Positions 1 to 10,745 of a stretch of DNA of 64,000 nt are shown here, in pieces. Numbering within the stretch: the stretch's first letter is position 1; each line of letters begins with the position of its first letter. The stretch is from Teretinema zuelzerae. Its GTDB lineage: Bacteria > Spirochaetota > Spirochaetia > Treponematales > Treponemataceae. The notes beneath the pieces were generated by a model that was given only the letters and a program-made list of their open reading frames with translations, was not told the DNA's origin and searched no databases. The position numbers and the translations under genes are program-made. The DNA is taken from NCBI RefSeq assembly GCF_021021555.1, contig NZ_JAINWA010000003.1:930001-994000 (forward strand). The letters run 5' to 3'.

Positions 1-1
1 A

Positions 2-3000
2 ATGATAGCCCGGGCCAAGGCCATGGGGCAGAAAGCGATCGCGATCACCGACCACGGAAACATGTTCGGAGCGCTCCGCTTTTTCCGCGAATGCAAGGAA
101 CAGGGCCTGAACCCGATCATCGGAAGCGAATTCTACGTTGCGCCGGGTTTCCGGGGAGAGCGCGGATCGAGCGAACACAACACCAAGTACTACCACCTGG
201 TCCTTCTGGCGAAAAACGAGGAAGGCTACCGGAATCTCATGGTATTAAGCTCGAAATCCTTCACCGAAGGCATGTATTACAAGCCCCGAATAGACGAAGA
301 ACTGATTAAAACCTATTCAGGCGGCCTCGTGTGCCTCACCGCATGCCTTGCCGGACAGCTTCCCTCCCTCCTGCTCGAAGGCAAATACGCTGAAGCAGAA
401 TCGTTCGCCCGCCGGTACCGCGATTATTTCGGCGACGAAAACTTCTATATAGAGTTGCAGGATCACGGAATCCGGGAGCAAAAAGAGGTTGCGCCCAAGC
501 TTATCGCTATGGCCCGGCGGCTGGGAATCCCTATGGTCGTTACGAACGACTCCCACTACGCAGAACAGAAGGACTACATCGCCCAGGACATCCTCCTGTG
601 CATCGGAACCAAGAGGAACCGGAACGAACCGAACCGGATGCGCTTCGACGGAGACCAGTTCTATCTCAAGGACGGGGACGAAATGGCCCGCCTCTTCCCG
701 GACTATCCGGAGATGCTGAGCAACACCGTGCGCATCGCCGAGATGTGCGAGCTGGAAATTCCGAAACCCGGCCCCATCCTCCCGATTTATGAAATACCGC
801 CCGAGTTCCCGGATAAAAAAGACTTTATCACCCATATCGTGAACGAAGGCCTTAAAAAGAGATATCCGGTCATCACGGAACAAATCCAGGCGCGAGCGGA
901 TTACGAACTTTCCGTCATCATCAACATGGACTTCGTCGGCTACTTCCTCATCGTGTGGGACTTTATCCGCTGGGCGAAGGAGCACGAGATTCCGGTAGGC
1001 CCCGGACGCGGTTCGGGAGCCGGCTCCATCGTAGCCTACGCGATGGAGATCACCGACATCGACCCCCTTCGCTACAACCTTCTGTTCGAACGCTTCCTCA
1101 ACCCGGACCGCATCTCCATGCCGGACTTCGACGTCGACTTCGACTTCGAACGCCGCCAGGAGGTCATCGAATATGTGCGCGAGAAATACGGAGAGGACCA
1201 GGTCGGCCAGATCATCACCTTCGGAACGCTCAAGCCGAAGGCCGCCATCAAGGACGTCGCGCGCGTTCTGGAGATTCCGCTCCAGGAAGTAAACGCCATC
1301 ACCAAGATGGTTCCGGAAGACCTGAAGGCCCACCTCATCGACGCCTTCGTCGAAAATCCCAAATTCCAGGGTTCGGGCCAGATGGCCGGCATCCGCGAAG
1401 ACCCGCGCTACAAGGAGCTGTTCGACATAGCCCTCGCCCTGGAAGGGGCGAACCGCAACACCAGCCTCCACGCCTGCGGAATGGTTATCGGAAAAACAAT
1501 CCTGACCGACTACGTGCCGGTCTATAAGGACTCGAAAACCGGCAAGGTCGCCACCCAGTACACCATGGACCTGATCGAAGACTGCGGCCTGGTCAAAATG
1601 GACTTTCTCGGGCTCAAAACGCTCACCCTCATCCGCCACTGCGAGGAGCTGATCCACAAGCGGGGCGGAGAATTCGCCCATTTTTCCGTAAAAGAGCAAA
1701 GCGATTCGGATCCGGCCACCTTTAAAATGCTCAGCGAAGGCAAGAGCGCGGCCATATTCCAGTTTGAAAGCCAGGGCATGCAGAACATCCTCAAGCGGGC
1801 GAAGCCGGACAAGATGGAAGACCTCATAGCCTTGAACGCCCTGTACCGCCCGGGACCGATGGCCTACATCGACCAGTTCATCGAATCCAAGTTCGATCCC
1901 TCGAAAATCGAATACCCCGATCCCTGCCTGAAGGACATCCTCGAGGAAACCTACGGAGTCATCGTCTACCAGGAACAGGTTATGCAGGTCGCCCAGAGGA
2001 TCGCCGGATACACGCTCGGCCAAGCCGACCTGCTCCGCCGCGCGATGGGTAAGAAAAAGCCCGAGGTTCTCGCCAAGGAAAAGGTCCCGTTCATCGAAGG
2101 CGCGGTAAAAAGCGGCTTCGACGCAGACCACGCGGCCGAGATCTTCGAAATCCTGGTACCCTTCGCCGGCTACGGATTCAACAAAAGCCATGCCGCCGCG
2201 TACTCGGTCGTCGCCTACCACACGGCCTACCTCAAGGCGAACTTTCCCGCGGAATTCATCGCGGCCAACCTTACGAACGAAATTTCCTCGACCGACAAGC
2301 TCCCGGAATACATCGCCGAAGGCCGGAAGATGGGCATACCGATCGATCCGCCGGACATCAACCGCTCGGACACGTATTTCACGGTAGTAGACGGCCACAT
2401 CGTCTACGGACTTCTGGGAATCAAGGGACTGGGCGAACAGGCCGCGGAGGCCATCGTGCAGGAACGCGAAAAGAACGGCCCCTACGCGAGCATGATGGAC
2501 CTTCTCGACCGCGTCGATCTCCACTCCGTCAATAAAAAAGCCCTGGAAGTGCTGATACAGACGGGTTCCTTCGACAACCTCGGCCAGTACCGCTCGGTTC
2601 TGCTCACGAATCTCGAGCGCATGGTCGAGTACGCTTCGCAGAAAAAAGAGGCGACGCGCTTCGGCCAGGTGAGCCTCTTCGAGGACACCGGGGTGCAGGA
2701 ATTCGCCGAATTCCGCTACGACGAAATCGAAGATTGGCCGAAGATGGAAAAACTCCGCATCGAAAAAGAGCTCATCGGTTTTTATATTTCAGGACATCCC
2801 CTCGACGAATACCGCAAGGCCTTCGAGCGGGCCTCGACCCTGGATCTCAAGTACGCCGAGCGGGCTCAAAGCGAAAAGTCCTACACCATCGTCGGCATGA
2901 TTAAAACCGTGCGGCCCTATCAAACCAAGAGCGGAAAGTGGATGGGATTCGGCTCCTTCGAAGACTTCAACGGAACCATCGATCTTACATTCTTCCCCAA

Positions 3001-3367
3001 AACCTGGGAGCAGTGCCGGGACAAGCTCCTGCCGGACACCGTCTGGGGAATAGTCGGCAAAGTAGATCAATCGCGCGAAAATCCGACCTTTCTGGTGGAC
3101 AGCTGGGTGAATCCCGACGAACTGCAGGCTAAATCCATACGGGAAGTGCATATAACGCTCGACCCCGCTGTGCAGGACGAAAAACAACTTATTCCGCTGC
3201 GGGATTTTTTGTTTGAATCTTCCGGCGGATGTTCAGTATATTTGCATATTGAAGCCGGTCGGCCCTTTGTCGTAAAAGCGGCGAACCAGATTCAGGTGCC
3301 CTCCGACGATGATTTCATGGAAGAGGTGCTCACGATTCCCGGCGTCCTGCAGGCCTGGAAAGAATAA
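2..3367 (+). CDS. dnaE: DNA polymerase III alpha subunit (5' end outside window)
   Basis: Catalytic alpha subunit of the replicative C-family DNA polymerase. The frame is open to the window edge, so roughly the first 25 residues of the usual PHP domain are missing. Numbering from the window edge, the PHP domain fills about 1-195 (ITDHGNMFGALRFF). The palm has the GPGRGSGAGS loop near 331 and the catalytic aspartates of PDFDVDF near 376-378. KMDFLGLKT near 532 holds the third carboxylate, and an OB-fold lies near 960-1035 (YTIVGMIKTVRPY). The 1121 residues present fit a DnaE-type rather than PolC-type enzyme, since no internal exonuclease is inserted. It ends 17 bp before yggT and probably leads a yggT-recG transcription unit. 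The assignment is secure. Confidence 0.96.
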   Translation: MIARAKAMGQKAIAITDHGNMFGALRFFRECKEQGLNPIIGSEFYVAPGFRGERGSSEHNTKYYHLVLLAKNEEGYRNLMVLSSKSFTEGMYYKPRIDEELIKTYSGGLVCLTACLAGQLPSLLLEGKYAEAESFARRYRDYFGDENFYIELQDHGIREQKEVAPKLIAMARRLGIPMVVTNDSHYAEQKDYIAQDILLCIGTKRNRNEPNRMRFDGDQFYLKDGDEMARLFPDYPEMLSNTVRIAEMCELEIPKPGPILPIYEIPPEFPDKKDFITHIVNEGLKKRYPVITEQIQARADYELSVIINMDFVGYFLIVWDFIRWAKEHEIPVGPGRGSGAGSIVAYAMEITDIDPLRYNLLFERFLNPDRISMPDFDVDFDFERRQEVIEYVREKYGEDQVGQIITFGTLKPKAAIKDVARVLEIPLQEVNAITKMVPEDLKAHLIDAFVENPKFQGSGQMAGIREDPRYKELFDIALALEGANRNTSLHACGMVIGKTILTDYVPVYKDSKTGKVATQYTMDLIEDCGLVKMDFLGLKTLTLIRHCEELIHKRGGEFAHFSVKEQSDSDPATFKMLSEGKSAAIFQFESQGMQNILKRAKPDKMEDLIALNALYRPGPMAYIDQFIESKFDPSKIEYPDPCLKDILEETYGVIVYQEQVMQVAQRIAGYTLGQADLLRRAMGKKKPEVLAKEKVPFIEGAVKSGFDADHAAEIFEILVPFAGYGFNKSHAAAYSVVAYHTAYLKANFPAEFIAANLTNEISSTDKLPEYIAEGRKMGIPIDPPDINRSDTYFTVVDGHIVYGLLGIKGLGEQAAEAIVQEREKNGPYASMMDLLDRVDLHSVNKKALEVLIQTGSFDNLGQYRSVLLTNLERMVEYASQKKEATRFGQVSLFEDTGVQEFAEFRYDEIEDWPKMEKLRIEKELIGFYISGHPLDEYRKAFERASTLDLKYAERAQSEKSYTIVGMIKTVRPYQTKSGKWMGFGSFEDFNGTIDLTFFPKTWEQCRDKLLPDTVWGIVGKVDQSRENPTFLVDSWVNPDELQAKSIREVHITLDPAVQDEKQLIPLRDFLFESSGGCSVYLHIEAGRPFVVKAANQIQVPSDDDFMEEVLTIPGVLQAWKE

Positions 3368-3384
3368 TCCTTAAGGAAGGTTTC

Positions 3385-3975
3385 ATGCTTCAATCGATAT
3401 TTTATTCGCTCGCGTCCCTGGTCTCGGTGTACTCCTTCGTGTGCCTCCTGCGCATCCTCATGTCGTGGATGCCCCAGCTGGAATACAGCCCCGTCGGCCG
3501 CTTCATCGCCGGGCTCTGCGACCCCTATCTCAACTGGTTCAGGCGCTTCTCGTTCACCAGGACGGGAATGGTGGACTTCTCGCCCATCCTCGCGCTGGGA
3601 ACCCTTTCCATCGCTTCGATGACCCTCACGACGCTCGCGGCGACCGGCCGGATCAGCCTCGGCGTGATTCTCGGCGGGGTGTTGCAGGTGCTCTGGTCCT
3701 TCTTCAGCTTCATTCTCAACATCCTGATTCTCTTCCTGATAATAAGACTGATATACGATATCATGAGCCGCTACAGCTACTCCCAGTTCTGGACGATGCT
3801 CGACCGCTTCCTGAATCCCCCCATTTCCAAGGTTACCTCCTTCTTCATGCGCGGACGCACCCTGAGCTACCGCATGTCCCTCATTCTGACGCTCGCAGTC
3901 ATGATAGTCCTCAGAGGCGGTCTGGAAGTAGCGTTCCGGTATCTGCTCGCCCTCCTGTATTCCCTTCCGGTCTAA
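3385..3975 (+). CDS. YggT family integral membrane protein
   Basis: A 196-residue membrane protein with two copies of the YggT-type layout, in which a hydrophobic helix is followed by a short loop carrying Arg/Pro and a second helix (first copy around LRILMSWMPQ, second around IRLIYDIMSRY). YggT proteins are poorly understood membrane proteins linked to osmotic tolerance, cell division or plastid nucleoid organisation in different lineages, and no catalytic role is known. The start is supported by AAGGAAGG 5 bases upstream. The stop codon abuts the recG start with no gap, so translation is likely coupled. The family call is good; the function is not known. Confidence 0.8.
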   Translation: MLQSIFYSLASLVSVYSFVCLLRILMSWMPQLEYSPVGRFIAGLCDPYLNWFRRFSFTRTGMVDFSPILALGTLSIASMTLTTLAATGRISLGVILGGVLQVLWSFFSFILNILILFLIIRLIYDIMSRYSYSQFWTMLDRFLNPPISKVTSFFMRGRTLSYRMSLILTLAVMIVLRGGLEVAFRYLLALLYSLPV

Positions 3976-6051
3976 ATGCGCGTACGGGAGATCCAGGTTC
4001 CCGCCTCCCGGGTACGGGGGGTAGGCCCCGCAACGGCGAAGCTCCTCGCGAATCTGGGTATTCTCACCGTAGGCGATCTGTTGTCCTGGTGGCCCCGCGA
4101 ATGGGACGACAGAACGGTCAGAACTTTTTTCTCCTCTTGGTCTGAATCAGCTAAAATAAACGTCCTCGCAAAGGTGACCGCCCATGAGTGGTTCGGCTAC
4201 GGGAGGATGAAAACCCTGAAGCTCATCGTAGAGGATGCCGAGGGAACGGAAGCGGAACTCGTCTGCTTCAACCGGCCCTTCCTTGAGCGGCTCTATCCGC
4301 CGGAAACAGAAATCGCCGTCAACGGGCGCTTTCAGCCGAAATACGGCCGCCTTCAGTCTTCTGCGTTCGATATAGAAGCCGCCGAGGACGCTCCGGCGAA
4401 GGTTCTTCCCGTTTACTCGCTCACAGCCGGCATCGCCCAAACGCAGATGCGGAAGATCATCGCGGCGGCCCTCGAAGAATACGGACGGGGAATCGATTCC
4501 GAACTGCCGGAAAAAGTGCGGAAATCGGAAGGCTTGCCGGAGAAGGCCGCCATACTCAGGACTATGCACGCTCCCGCATCCATGCAGGAAGCCGAGGCCG
4601 CGCGGGACGCGCTTATTTTCGAGGAGCTTTTCTTCTTCCAGTACGCGGTCGGCAAAGGCTCGCTCAAGAGGAGAGGACGCCTTCCGGCCGTCGACTCAGG
4701 ATCGGCCGAAACCGGTTCAGAAGACGGGAAGCCGAACAGCGGAGAGGCTGCAGGCGCGCGCGAAGAAGCTCCCCTAAGCCCCCTGCAAAAGCATCTTCTT
4801 GAGCGCATCCCCTTCTCCCTGACTCCCGACCAACGATCGGTTGCGGACGAAATAAACCGCGACCTCGATTCCGGGCTGACCATGGCCCGCCTCCTTCAGG
4901 GCGACGTCGGCTCGGGCAAAACGCTGATCGCCTTTCTCGCGTGCCTGCGGGTGATCGATTCGGGCGGCCAGTGCGCTTTTCTCGCGCCGACCGAACTGCT
5001 CGCCCGCCAGCACGCCGAAAACGCGGCCCGCCTCCTGGAGAGCACGGGCGTCCGCATAGCGTTTCTGACCGGCAACGTCAAGGCGGAAGGGAGGACCAAT
5101 GTGCTGTCCAGGCTCGCCTCCGGAGAAATAGATCTCGTCATCGGAACCCATGCCCTTTTTTCAGAAAGCGTGAAGTACCGCAATCTCGCCCTTGCCGTAG
5201 TCGACGAACAACACCGCTTCGGCGTGTTGCAGCGTTCGGCCATACTTGCGAAGGGCCCGGGGGCGGCGGCGGGAAAGGAAACCCACCTCATCATGATGAG
5301 CGCGACGCCCATACCCAGAACCCTCGCGCTTTCGGTGTTCGGAGACCTCGACGTCTCGGTGATCAAAACCATGCCGCCGGGGCGCAAGCCGATCGTCACC
5401 CATCTGGCGCGGCAGGGAAACGAGCAAAAAGTGTACGACTTCGTCAGGAGAGAGCTTTCGCTCGGGCATCAGGCCTATTTCGTCTATCCCCTGATCGACC
5501 AGAACGACGCGCTCGACCTTAAATCAGCCGAACGCATGCACGAACGCCTCTCCCGGGAGGTGTTCCCCGAATACGGTGCGGAACTCATCCACTCGCGGAT
5601 TCCCGAGGACGAGCAGCGGCGGATCATGGAAAGCTTCAGGCTCGGTAAAACCGGAATTCTCGTGGCGACCAGTTTGGTGGAGGTCGGAGTCGACGTGGCG
5701 AACGCGACGTGCATGGTGATAGAACACGCCGAACGGTTCGGGCTTTCCGCCCTGCATCAGCTTCGGGGACGGGTCGGGCGCGGAGACCTCCAATCCTGGT
5801 GCTTCCTGGTGTATTCGGGAAATCTGACGGAAGAGGGAAAGGCCCGCATGAAGATCATGCACGAAACGACCGACGGATTCCGCATCGCCGAAGAAGACCT
5901 CGTCATCCGCGGACCGGGCGAGATCGCCGGAATCAAACAATCAGGCTACGCCGGCTTCGATCTTGCCGATCCCGTTCGCGACATGAAAATTCTCGAAAAA
6001 GCGCGCGCCGCGGCCTTCGCTCTCCTCCTCGAAGAAAATCGGGTTTCGTGA
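3976..6051 (+). CDS. recG: ATP-dependent DNA helicase RecG
   Basis: Branch-migrating SF2 helicase that reverses stalled forks and processes D-loops and R-loops. The N-terminal wedge domain begins with the helix-hairpin-helix-like VRGVGPATAKLLANLGI and an OB-fold follows. The motor has Walker A GDVGSGKT near residue 308, the RecG-type DEQH box (VVDEQHRFG) near 409, motif III MSATPIPRTLALSVFGDLD and the motif VI region HQLRGRVGRG. At 691 residues it matches the usual length. An acidic, low-complexity insert of about 40 residues (rich in S, E and G, near 235-270) sits between wedge and motor. The ATG follows the yggT stop immediately. Function is secure. Confidence 0.95.
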   Translation: MRVREIQVPASRVRGVGPATAKLLANLGILTVGDLLSWWPREWDDRTVRTFFSSWSESAKINVLAKVTAHEWFGYGRMKTLKLIVEDAEGTEAELVCFNRPFLERLYPPETEIAVNGRFQPKYGRLQSSAFDIEAAEDAPAKVLPVYSLTAGIAQTQMRKIIAAALEEYGRGIDSELPEKVRKSEGLPEKAAILRTMHAPASMQEAEAARDALIFEELFFFQYAVGKGSLKRRGRLPAVDSGSAETGSEDGKPNSGEAAGAREEAPLSPLQKHLLERIPFSLTPDQRSVADEINRDLDSGLTMARLLQGDVGSGKTLIAFLACLRVIDSGGQCAFLAPTELLARQHAENAARLLESTGVRIAFLTGNVKAEGRTNVLSRLASGEIDLVIGTHALFSESVKYRNLALAVVDEQHRFGVLQRSAILAKGPGAAAGKETHLIMMSATPIPRTLALSVFGDLDVSVIKTMPPGRKPIVTHLARQGNEQKVYDFVRRELSLGHQAYFVYPLIDQNDALDLKSAERMHERLSREVFPEYGAELIHSRIPEDEQRRIMESFRLGKTGILVATSLVEVGVDVANATCMVIEHAERFGLSALHQLRGRVGRGDLQSWCFLVYSGNLTEEGKARMKIMHETTDGFRIAEEDLVIRGPGEIAGIKQSGYAGFDLADPVRDMKILEKARAAAFALLLEENRVS

Positions 6052-6064
6052 TACCATCTCCGCT

Positions 6065-9019
6065 ATGGATAATCGCATAGCACCCAAGTTTTTCGTATTG
6101 CCGGCGCTTTTATTCGCCCTCCTGCCGGCCGCGTACCCCTCCGATTCGCCCCGTTTCGACGGATGGAAGCAGGCCTCCACCGATCATTTCAGATTCATCT
6201 ACGAAGAAGAATCGCTGAGCCAGCTTCGGGATCTGGCCGCCGCGGCCGACGGCATCTGGGAAAAAACCGCCAGGGCCTACAGCCCTCCTCCCGAAAAAAC
6301 CGATGTATTGATTACCGCAAGAACAGATACGGTGAACGCGTTCGCGGAAGGCACCCGCCACTTCATGGGCGTGTACGCGAACTCCCCGCTTTCGCCCGAA
6401 TTCGGCTTCCGTGCCGATTGGGCCGAGCTCGTATTCACCCACGAACTCGTTCATATCGCGAATTTCAAATTCCAGGGAAAACAAAATGCGGCCGCCCGGC
6501 TTTTCGGCCCCTTCATGAATGTTTTCGATATTATTTCGATTCCCGGCTGGATGATCGAAGGCATTACCACGGTGCTCGAAACCGAGCTCACGCAGGGAGG
6601 CAGGGGACGAAGCCCCTTCTTCGAGCTCTACTTCAAGGCCCCGACCCTAGAAAACGATTTTCTCGATCTCGCCGAAATCGGAAAGGAAACCGAGCCGCCC
6701 CGGGGCCAGATATACGTCTACGGCTACATCCTCGCCAGAAGCATCGCGGATCGTTGGGGCCTTTCGGCGCTGGCCAAGATTGAGGAAGTCAGAAGAAGCG
6801 GGAAATCTTTTTCAGCAAGCGTGAAAGAGGTCACCGGCGAAACGCCGGAACGCATTTTCCGCGATGCCCGGATCGCGCTCGCTAAAAACTACAGCGGCGA
6901 ACGAACGATTCCCGAAGGAAACATCGTCACTCCGACGAACAAAAACGACTACTACCATATGCCTGCCGCGGTAAAAAAAGACGGAATCATTCTTCTGCGG
7001 TCGAGCGAAAAAAAAGATTTCGCCGCGGTCAGATGGGATCCGGCTAAAAAAGAAGAAACAGTCCTATTCGAAGCGCCCTTCGCCGATTCGGCTTCCCTCG
7101 CCGCCTGCGACGGCGATCTCGTAGTCGCGGCCCTCAGGACCAACCGCTTCGACGCCATGCCGGGCCTGCAGGTTTCCACAGACTTGTGGACCTGGACTGA
7201 AAAAACAGGGCTCGTACAGTTGACGAAAGGAGGAAGCCTCTTCCAGCCGGCTCTGAGCCGCGACGGAAAAAAGCTTGTAGCCGTCGAGCAAACAGGATTC
7301 AGGTATCGGCTGACGGAGGTCAGCCTTGAGGACGGCAGCAAGAAAGTGCTGGTGGAACTGCCGGGGCAAAGCTGCATTCAGCCGGCCCTCTCCCCCGACG
7401 GCGGCAAGCTCGCTTTTCTGATCCTCGACGGAACGCGGGCCAGGGTTGCCGCGGTAGATATGCCCCGCTACGAATTCGCCTATCCCGTTTCGGCCGCGAC
7501 CATCGCCGCCGTCGACAACGATAGCGGTCCCATCATCGACGTAGCCTGGCCGCATTGGCAGGCCGACGGCGACCTCACCTGGGCTTCTAACCGAAGGGGA
7601 CGGCTTGAAGTATGGGAATCTTCGAAAAAGACGAACCGCCCCTGCGTAGCCGATCCGATCGGCGCATTCTGGGCTGAGAAAACCGAAAGCGGAGTGCTCT
7701 ACGCATCCTATTCCGCGTCGGGAGATATACTCAAAATTCTGCCGGGCGAAAGCTGGGGCACGGTGCCGGACTTCGAAGGCCCGTCCCTCCCCGGCAGGAT
7801 TATGTCCTTCGGCGGCCTCGTTTCCGACTTCCCCGCCTTCGACGCCTTCCCGGCTCCGGAAACCGAGAGCGATGAAAAAACAGCCGGCGCGAAGATCGAG
7901 CCCCATTTCATCGACGAGTCCGGCGATGCGGGGCAGTCCCGATACGCATCAGGCTTCCCTGACGCGCAGAAAGCCTTTATCAATCTCCCGAAGCCTTTTC
8001 TCTGGCTCCCGAATTTTTCCTATACGACGCTTCCGGAAGACGAATCCGCCTGGGGAGGCGGAGGATTCGCCCTGTTGACGGGATACCCCATGCAGGCGGC
8101 GTCGCGTACGCCGATCGTCGCCGCAGGTGCCGTATACTTCCCGGGCGTCGGACAGGTTCAAGCAGACCTGATTGCCCTTCTTCCCGTCTACACCGGAACG
8201 CTGATCGGCATCGCCGGCCATGGATTCGGTTCTATCGATGATGACGGAACAGAGCGCTTTTACGACGGCAACGCGCTCACCCTCTCGTATTCCCTTCCAG
8301 TCGCTTCCATACAGAGGGGAAGAGACATCATAGATCTCGCCGCGGTATGCGGATTCGAAGCGGCGCTCGTCAGATATTCAGACGCGGCCTTTTCCCTGAA
8401 CGAAGGTCCCTCCGGCGCATCGGGCTTCACCGGACGGCTCGGGCTCGACCTCTTCCGCGAAGCTAGCCCCCTTGAGGCCGCGCAGACGACGCTTCGCGCC
8501 TCCGGATGGATCATGGCGACAGGGTATGCGGACATGCCGGGAAGAACATTCATTTCAGCGGAATTGGACGGAAGCGGAGCCTGGGGCAGCAGAACCGTGC
8601 AGGCCGAAGCGGGCATCAGAACGGCATGGTTCGATCTTCCGGAAGATCATCCGGTTCCGGCTACGCTTGCGCAGCCGGGAGCGTCTGAAACAGGGACGAC
8701 CTACCCGGGAAGAATGATTTTCCGGACCGCCGTCGTATTCCCGGGCATGGTGAAAACGCGCGTATACGGCGAAAAGCTCTTGCAGTTCGGAAAGAACAGC
8801 GCGGGAATCGATACTCCCGACAGGGGAACCTTTTTGAATCTTGGGTTTTCGCCTGAATGGCATCTGGGAGCCGAAGCCGATTTCGAGGCGGGAAGAACGA
8901 GAATGGCAGTGGGCGCGGCGTCGGAGCTCGACTTTGAAAGCGGAGAGGGCCGGTTTTCGTCCCTCAGTTTCTATATTACGTGCAAGCTCGACGCGCTGCT
9001 GATGAAGAGCGGCTTGTAG
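6065..9019 (+). CDS. Exported peptidase-MA-like and beta-propeller protein
   Basis: A 984-residue exported protein. A signal peptide (LPALLFALLPAAYPS) is followed by a gluzincin-like domain with HELVH at about 125-129 and a candidate third zinc ligand in GWMIEG near 165, the arrangement seen in peptidase-MA-like domains. The middle (about 285-560) reads as WD40/TolB-type propeller blades with repeated LSxDGKKL and LSPDGGKL turns. The C-terminal 350 residues are rich in alternating hydrophobic and Gly/Tyr residues and could form an outer-membrane or beta-sheet domain, although the chain does not end in Phe. Proteolytic activity is inferred from the motif only. The start lies 13 bases after the recG stop with no Shine-Dalgarno sequence; TACCAT lies 7 bases before the ATG. 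Confidence 0.65.
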   Translation: MDNRIAPKFFVLPALLFALLPAAYPSDSPRFDGWKQASTDHFRFIYEEESLSQLRDLAAAADGIWEKTARAYSPPPEKTDVLITARTDTVNAFAEGTRHFMGVYANSPLSPEFGFRADWAELVFTHELVHIANFKFQGKQNAAARLFGPFMNVFDIISIPGWMIEGITTVLETELTQGGRGRSPFFELYFKAPTLENDFLDLAEIGKETEPPRGQIYVYGYILARSIADRWGLSALAKIEEVRRSGKSFSASVKEVTGETPERIFRDARIALAKNYSGERTIPEGNIVTPTNKNDYYHMPAAVKKDGIILLRSSEKKDFAAVRWDPAKKEETVLFEAPFADSASLAACDGDLVVAALRTNRFDAMPGLQVSTDLWTWTEKTGLVQLTKGGSLFQPALSRDGKKLVAVEQTGFRYRLTEVSLEDGSKKVLVELPGQSCIQPALSPDGGKLAFLILDGTRARVAAVDMPRYEFAYPVSAATIAAVDNDSGPIIDVAWPHWQADGDLTWASNRRGRLEVWESSKKTNRPCVADPIGAFWAEKTESGVLYASYSASGDILKILPGESWGTVPDFEGPSLPGRIMSFGGLVSDFPAFDAFPAPETESDEKTAGAKIEPHFIDESGDAGQSRYASGFPDAQKAFINLPKPFLWLPNFSYTTLPEDESAWGGGGFALLTGYPMQAASRTPIVAAGAVYFPGVGQVQADLIALLPVYTGTLIGIAGHGFGSIDDDGTERFYDGNALTLSYSLPVASIQRGRDIIDLAAVCGFEAALVRYSDAAFSLNEGPSGASGFTGRLGLDLFREASPLEAAQTTLRASGWIMATGYADMPGRTFISAELDGSGAWGSRTVQAEAGIRTAWFDLPEDHPVPATLAQPGASETGTTYPGRMIFRTAVVFPGMVKTRVYGEKLLQFGKNSAGIDTPDRGTFLNLGFSPEWHLGAEADFEAGRTRMAVGAASELDFESGEGRFSSLSFYITCKLDALLMKSGL

Positions 9020-9077
9020 CAAACCGCCCTTCGGTCGTCAGTCTCGCTCCGGAATTGTAAGGCTTGACGGGAAACCG

Positions 9078-10694
9078 TCAGGCCTTTGCTTTTGCCGATT
9101 TCTCTACCGCGGCGCCGACGAAGTCCCTGAACAGGGGATGCGGCTTGTTCGGCCGGGACGCGAATTCAGGATGGAATTGAACGCCGACGAACCAGGGATG
9201 AGCGGGAAGTTCGACGATTTCAACGAGGTTTCGTTCGGGATTCCGGCCGGTAAGAGCCATTTCAGACTGTTCGAACGAGTCACGATAGAGATTGTTGAAT
9301 TCGTATCGGTGTCTGTGCCGCTCGACGATGTCGTGGAGCCGGTACGCCTTTTCGGCCTTGCTTCCTTCAGCAAGCACGCAGCGGAATTCGCCGAGACGGA
9401 GGGTTCCGCCCAGTTTCACGCCCTGCTGATCCGGCATCAGGTCGATCACCGGATGAGGCGTCTGCTGATTAAATTCCGATGAGTTCGCGTCCGCGAGGGA
9501 AAGCACGTTGCGGGCGAACTCGATTACGGCGATCTGCATGCCGAGGCAGATTCCGAAATACGGCACCTTGTTCTCCCGCGCGTAGCGGGCCGCGACCATC
9601 ATTCCCGCGGTGCCCCGGTCTCCGAAACCGCCGGGCACGATGATTCCCGCGGCCTTGCCCAAAAGTTCTTCGGCCTTATCGAGATCGGTAATCCGTTCAG
9701 AATCGATCCAATCGATCTTGACGCGCGCGGAGTGGTGTATTCCGCCTGCCGTAAGGGCTTCCGCTACGCTCAAGTACGCGTCGTGAAGTTCTACGTACTT
9801 GCCTACCAATGCGATAGTTATTTCCTTTTCGGGGTGATAATAGCGGCGGACCATTTCCTTCCAGTCCGCGAGATCCGGTTCGCTGTTCGGAAGGTCGAGC
9901 AGTGAACAGAGCGTTTTCCCGAGTCCCTCGTTTTCGAGCATCAGGGGAACTTCATATATGGATTTCGCGCTCAGATTTTCGATGATCGCGTTCTGTCCCA
10001 CGTTGCAGAAAAGGCCGAGTTTTTCCCTGATCGATTTCGTGAGGGGTTTTTCGCTGCGACACATGATGATGTCGGGCTGGATGCCGAAGCCGAGAAGCTC
10101 TTTCACGCTGTGCTGCATCGGCTTTGTCTTGAGCTCGCCGCATTCCTTCAGATAGGGCAGCAGGCCGAGGTGGATGAAAATGCAGTTATCCTTGCCTACC
10201 GTATACTTGATCTGGCGGATAGCTTCGATAAAAGGGAGCGATTCGATGTCTCCGACGGTTCCGCCGACTTCCGTGATAACCACGTCGGCTCCTGTTTCCT
10301 CGCCGGTCTTCAAAATCCTGGACTTGATTTCGTCGGTTACGTGGGGTATGACCTGAACGGTATTTCCCTGGTATCCGCCGGACCGTTCCCGGTCCAGAAT
10401 GGAAAGATAGACCTTGCCCGCGGTGGTGTTGTTGAAACGGTGAAGAGGAACATCGGTAAAACGTTCGTAATGGCCAAGATCGAGGTCGGTTTCTCCGCCG
10501 TCGACCGTGACGAAAACCTCTCCGTGCTGGTAGGGATTCATTGTGCCCGGATCGATGTTGAGATAGGGGTCGAATTTCTGGTTGACGACCTTCACGCCCC
10601 GGCTCTTGAGCAGAAGGCCTATGGACGCGGCCGTGATTCCTTTCCCCAAAGACGAAACAACGCCGCCTGTGATAAAAATAAATTTTGCTTTCAT
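9078..10694 (-). CDS. pyrG: CTP synthase
   Basis: Converts UTP to CTP with ATP and glutamine, the last step of pyrimidine nucleotide synthesis. The N-terminal amidoligase domain opens with [16 protein letters not shown] (P-loop). The C-terminal class I glutaminase has its nucleophile in FGICLGMQ near residue 382 and the His/Glu pair in GVQFHPEF near 510. I start it at MKAKFIF (538 aa), preceded by GGGGGA, rather than at an upstream TTG. Divergent from the DUF1846 gene. Its leader contains a strong intrinsic terminator about 50 nt before the start codon (see that entry), so expression is probably controlled by attenuation. Confidence 0.97.
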   Translation of the reverse strand: MKAKFIFITGGVVSSLGKGITAASIGLLLKSRGVKVVNQKFDPYLNIDPGTMNPYQHGEVFVTVDGGETDLDLGHYERFTDVPLHRFNNTTAGKVYLSILDRERSGGYQGNTVQVIPHVTDEIKSRILKTGEETGADVVITEVGGTVGDIESLPFIEAIRQIKYTVGKDNCIFIHLGLLPYLKECGELKTKPMQHSVKELLGFGIQPDIIMCRSEKPLTKSIREKLGLFCNVGQNAIIENLSAKSIYEVPLMLENEGLGKTLCSLLDLPNSEPDLADWKEMVRRYYHPEKEITIALVGKYVELHDAYLSVAEALTAGGIHHSARVKIDWIDSERITDLDKAEELLGKAAGIIVPGGFGDRGTAGMMVAARYARENKVPYFGICLGMQIAVIEFARNVLSLADANSSEFNQQTPHPVIDLMPDQQGVKLGGTLRLGEFRCVLAEGSKAEKAYRLHDIVERHRHRYEFNNLYRDSFEQSEMALTGRNPERNLVEIVELPAHPWFVGVQFHPEFASRPNKPHPLFRDFVGAAVEKSAKAKA

Positions 10695-10745
10695 GATTCC
10701 CCCAGAATATCGCCCACGCACGAGCTTACGCCTATAGCGGCAATT

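Noticed and set aside
317-2524. Long open frame of 735 codons antisense to dnaE
   Set aside because: It mirrors dnaE codon structure in a GC-rich gene, has no ribosome site and no recognisable domain.
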